Assembly (NCBI GenBank): GCA_937885175.1
Contig: CAKZZO010000105.1
Location: forward strand, 1-11,154
Source: an uncultured Treponema sp.
GTDB lineage: Bacteria > Spirochaetota > Spirochaetia > Treponematales > Treponemataceae
DNA length: 11,154 bases
Direction: 5' to 3'
Below the pieces are notes generated by a model. That model did not search any database and had not been told where the DNA came from. It saw nothing but the letters and a program-made list of their open reading frames with translations. Made by a program: the position numbers and the translations under genes. Shown here piece by piece: positions 11,092 to 11,154 of this stretch; position 1 is the first letter of the stretch, and every line of letters begins with the position of its first letter.

Positions 11092-11154
11092 ATCCATGTG
11101 CAAGTAAGACAAAAAGGGCACAGGTAAAAGAGTCTCAGCAAAAACGAAAAATGA

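Noticed and set aside
11055..11154. T-box or leader-peptide attenuator ahead of ilvE
   Set aside because: No specifier-loop or T-box core sequence, and no run of Leu/Ile/Val codons, is visible in the short leader.

Overview
The window looks like chromosome from a host-associated, Treponema-like spirochaete. This is an inference from three things: the gene set (HU-like/DUF4469 protein, Hsp20, a WYL regulator, a lipoprotein nuclease), strong GGAGG ribosome sites, and the many small palindromes between and inside genes. No rRNA, tRNA or CRISPR array was seen. The left 2.9 kb is accessory DNA. The right 8 kb is mostly ordinary housekeeping DNA with two damaged genes.

Left region (1-2930). The window opens inside the end of an IS3/IS150-type insertion sequence (1-94). 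Next is a compact toxin-antitoxin pair, a UPF0175 antitoxin followed by a DUF3368 PIN-domain toxin (172-944). A decayed stretch ends in a 59-residue orphan reading frame, which overlaps an ImmA/IrrE-type zinc protease gene (1229-1864). An intergenic segment with two opposed terminator-like hairpins (1881-1988) precedes an HU-like/DUF4469 DNA-binding protein gene (2074-2832).

Middle region (2931-5501), mainly minus strand. The order of transcription is pth (peptidyl-tRNA hydrolase), mazG, then the 3' third of carB. mazG is cut off just after its catalytic domain and runs into a carB that lacks about its first two thirds. The carB remnant is also frameshifted by an insertion of roughly 79 bp built around a 25-bp palindrome. 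The 520 bp between pth and the divergent hsp20 is packed with inverted repeats. It ends in a clean sigma-54 (-24/-12) promoter in front of hsp20.

Right region (5502-11154). hsp20 (+) ends at a strong terminator and converges on a predicted lipoprotein of the endonuclease/exonuclease/phosphatase family (-). Next come ychF (-) and a divergent WYL-domain transcription regulator (+). A 34-residue single-helix membrane peptide (+) follows. Then a TSCPD-domain protein (-) sits downstream of a branched-chain aminotransferase, ilvE (-). A strong hairpin plus T-run separates ilvE from the TSCPD gene.

No single large novel system is evident. The signals most worth following are the sigma-54-driven hsp20 with a far-upstream 14-bp inverted repeat, the palindromic insertion in carB, the mazG/carB junction, the possible small RNA at 1881-1957, and two apparently leaderless genes that share an extended -10 motif.
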